Shown here one piece after another: positions 5,783 to 6,401 of a DNA stretch of 6,401 nt. This DNA comes from an uncultured Muribaculaceae bacterium (GTDB lineage Bacteria; Bacteroidota; Bacteroidia; Bacteroidales; Muribaculaceae): the NCBI GenBank assembly GCA_910578305.1, contig CAJTQH010000009.1, forward strand, positions 1 through 6,401. Direction: 5' to 3'. The notes under the pieces were generated by a model. That model saw only the letters and a program-made list of their open reading frames with translations. It had not been told where the DNA came from and ran no database searches. The translations under genes and the position numbers were made by a program. Positions within the stretch are counted from its first letter, which is position 1. Each line of letters begins with the position of its first letter.

Positions 5783-6401
5783 CTATGATTTATGATCGCA
5801 CCCGAGCATACATGCCACGGTGTCGAGATCGATCTTACGAGTTATCTTGAGAGTATACTCGCTACCATCGACCAACGCTATATCACCATATCCGCACATC
5901 TCTACAACAGAAGCATCATCGGTCATGAGAGGTGAATAAGGCATTTCGTAAGCCTGCTTGAGAATGTCCGCGGTAAAAAGCTGCGGAGTCTGTACCGCAC
6001 AATAGGCACTACGGTCCACCGCAATAGAAGAACCATCGGCAAGCCGCTGCCTTAGCGAATCTGCAACAGGCATCACAGGAAGTGCCCCATGCACTCCGCC
6101 TGACAAGGCCTCGAGCAGACGGCTCACCACACCGGCATCGACAAGCGGACGGGCACCGTCATGAACAAACACCGGTGACTTGCCCGGCGGTATGAGGTCG
6201 AGCGCATTGCGGACAGATTGCCAGCGGGTATCTCCTCCGATCACGATGCGCGGCGAATCGAAACCATAGCGGGTACACAATTCAGACCAATAATCCACAA
6301 ATCCGTCGCTCAACACCAAAAATATCTCAGCCGGTTCATTTAGAGCCTGACGCATCCTCTCGATAGTAGTCATGAGCACGGGACGCCCGCCAAGATCGCA
6401 G
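5783..6401 (-). CDS. ispD: 2-C-methyl-D-erythritol 4-phosphate cytidylyltransferase, 5'-partial
   Basis: IspD joins CTP and 2-C-methyl-D-erythritol 4-phosphate to give CDP-methylerythritol in the non-mevalonate isoprenoid pathway, in the cytoplasm. The frame stays open to the right edge, reading CDLGGRPVLMTTIERM. Its GGRPVLM part matches the segment that follows the nucleotide-binding loop in the family, so roughly the first 25-30 residues, including the Gly-rich GxGxRM loop and its lysine, lie outside the window. Visible family motifs are GGDTRWQSVRNAL, FVHDGARPLV (with the metal-binding Asp at 6158-6160), ALPVMPVADSLR, DRSAYCAVQTPQLF, TDDASVVE and YTLKITRKIDL with the substrate-binding Lys. 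A GTG at 6379 could be taken for a start, but it falls inside the conserved fold and would remove the catalytic loop. The gene is the upstream partner of recG, 14 bp apart, an arrangement I recall as common in Bacteroidales. Confidence 0.95.
   Translation of the reverse strand, partial: CDLGGRPVLMTTIERMRQALNEPAEIFLVLSDGFVDYWSELCTRYGFDSPRIVIGGDTRWQSVRNALDLIPPGKSPVFVHDGARPLVDAGVVSRLLEALSGGVHGALPVMPVADSLRQRLADGSSIAVDRSAYCAVQTPQLFTADILKQAYEMPYSPLMTDDASVVEMCGYGDIALVDGSEYTLKITRKIDLDTVACMLGCDHKS

Noticed and set aside
6377..6379. GTG as the start of ispD
   Set aside because: It would drop the conserved nucleotide-binding loop. The frame continues in good agreement with IspD (GGRP before VLM) to the window edge.
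1..6401. CRISPR array, insertion sequence, prophage, defence system, tRNA or rRNA
   Set aside because: I saw no regularly spaced repeats, transposase or integrase motifs, terminal inverted repeats, or structured RNA gene. All sizeable coding regions are accounted for by core genes.

Overview
The window reads as ordinary chromosomal DNA of a Bacteroidota bacterium, most likely order Bacteroidales. A Muribaculaceae-type gut organism is my guess, but the family cannot be fixed from this sequence. The evidence is: a DUF4252 lipoprotein-like gene, the ispD-recG gene pair, two exact matches to the Bacteroidetes -7 promoter element TAnnTTTG (one with a TTTG -33 element at the canonical 19-nt spacing), and a general lack of strong Shine-Dalgarno sequences.

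Layout. The left third (positions 1-1774) runs on the + strand. It starts with the 3' part of a single-pass membrane protein, overlapped by 4 bp by a DUF4252 gene. A strong intrinsic terminator closes that unit. A separate promoter then drives an aquaporin gene (aqpZ-like) with its own terminator. The right part (2019-6401) runs on the - strand. Read in transcription order it is ispD (5' end outside the window), recG, an AT-rich spacer of about 260 bp holding the ndk promoter, ndk, and a secreted M23 metallopeptidase. The two blocks converge at 1775-2018, a gap with one terminator facing each way and no convincing gene.

How the genes fit together. The membrane protein and DUF4252 gene look translationally coupled and probably form an envelope-associated pair of unknown function; in relatives such pairs often follow an ECF sigma factor gene (recalled knowledge, not visible here). 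The aquaporin is a stand-alone water channel with unusual selectivity-filter residues. IspD (MEP isoprenoid pathway) and RecG (replication-fork repair helicase) share an operon by proximity rather than by function. Ndk balances nucleoside triphosphates. The M23 peptidase acts on peptidoglycan and may be read from the ndk promoter.

I found no RNA gene, mobile element, CRISPR array or obvious new multi-gene system. The points worth a second look are the altered aquaporin filter and cysteine-rich tail, the basic lysine/arginine tail and homopolymer tracts of the peptidase gene, the membrane protein-DUF4252 pair, and small repeats in the recG-ndk spacer.
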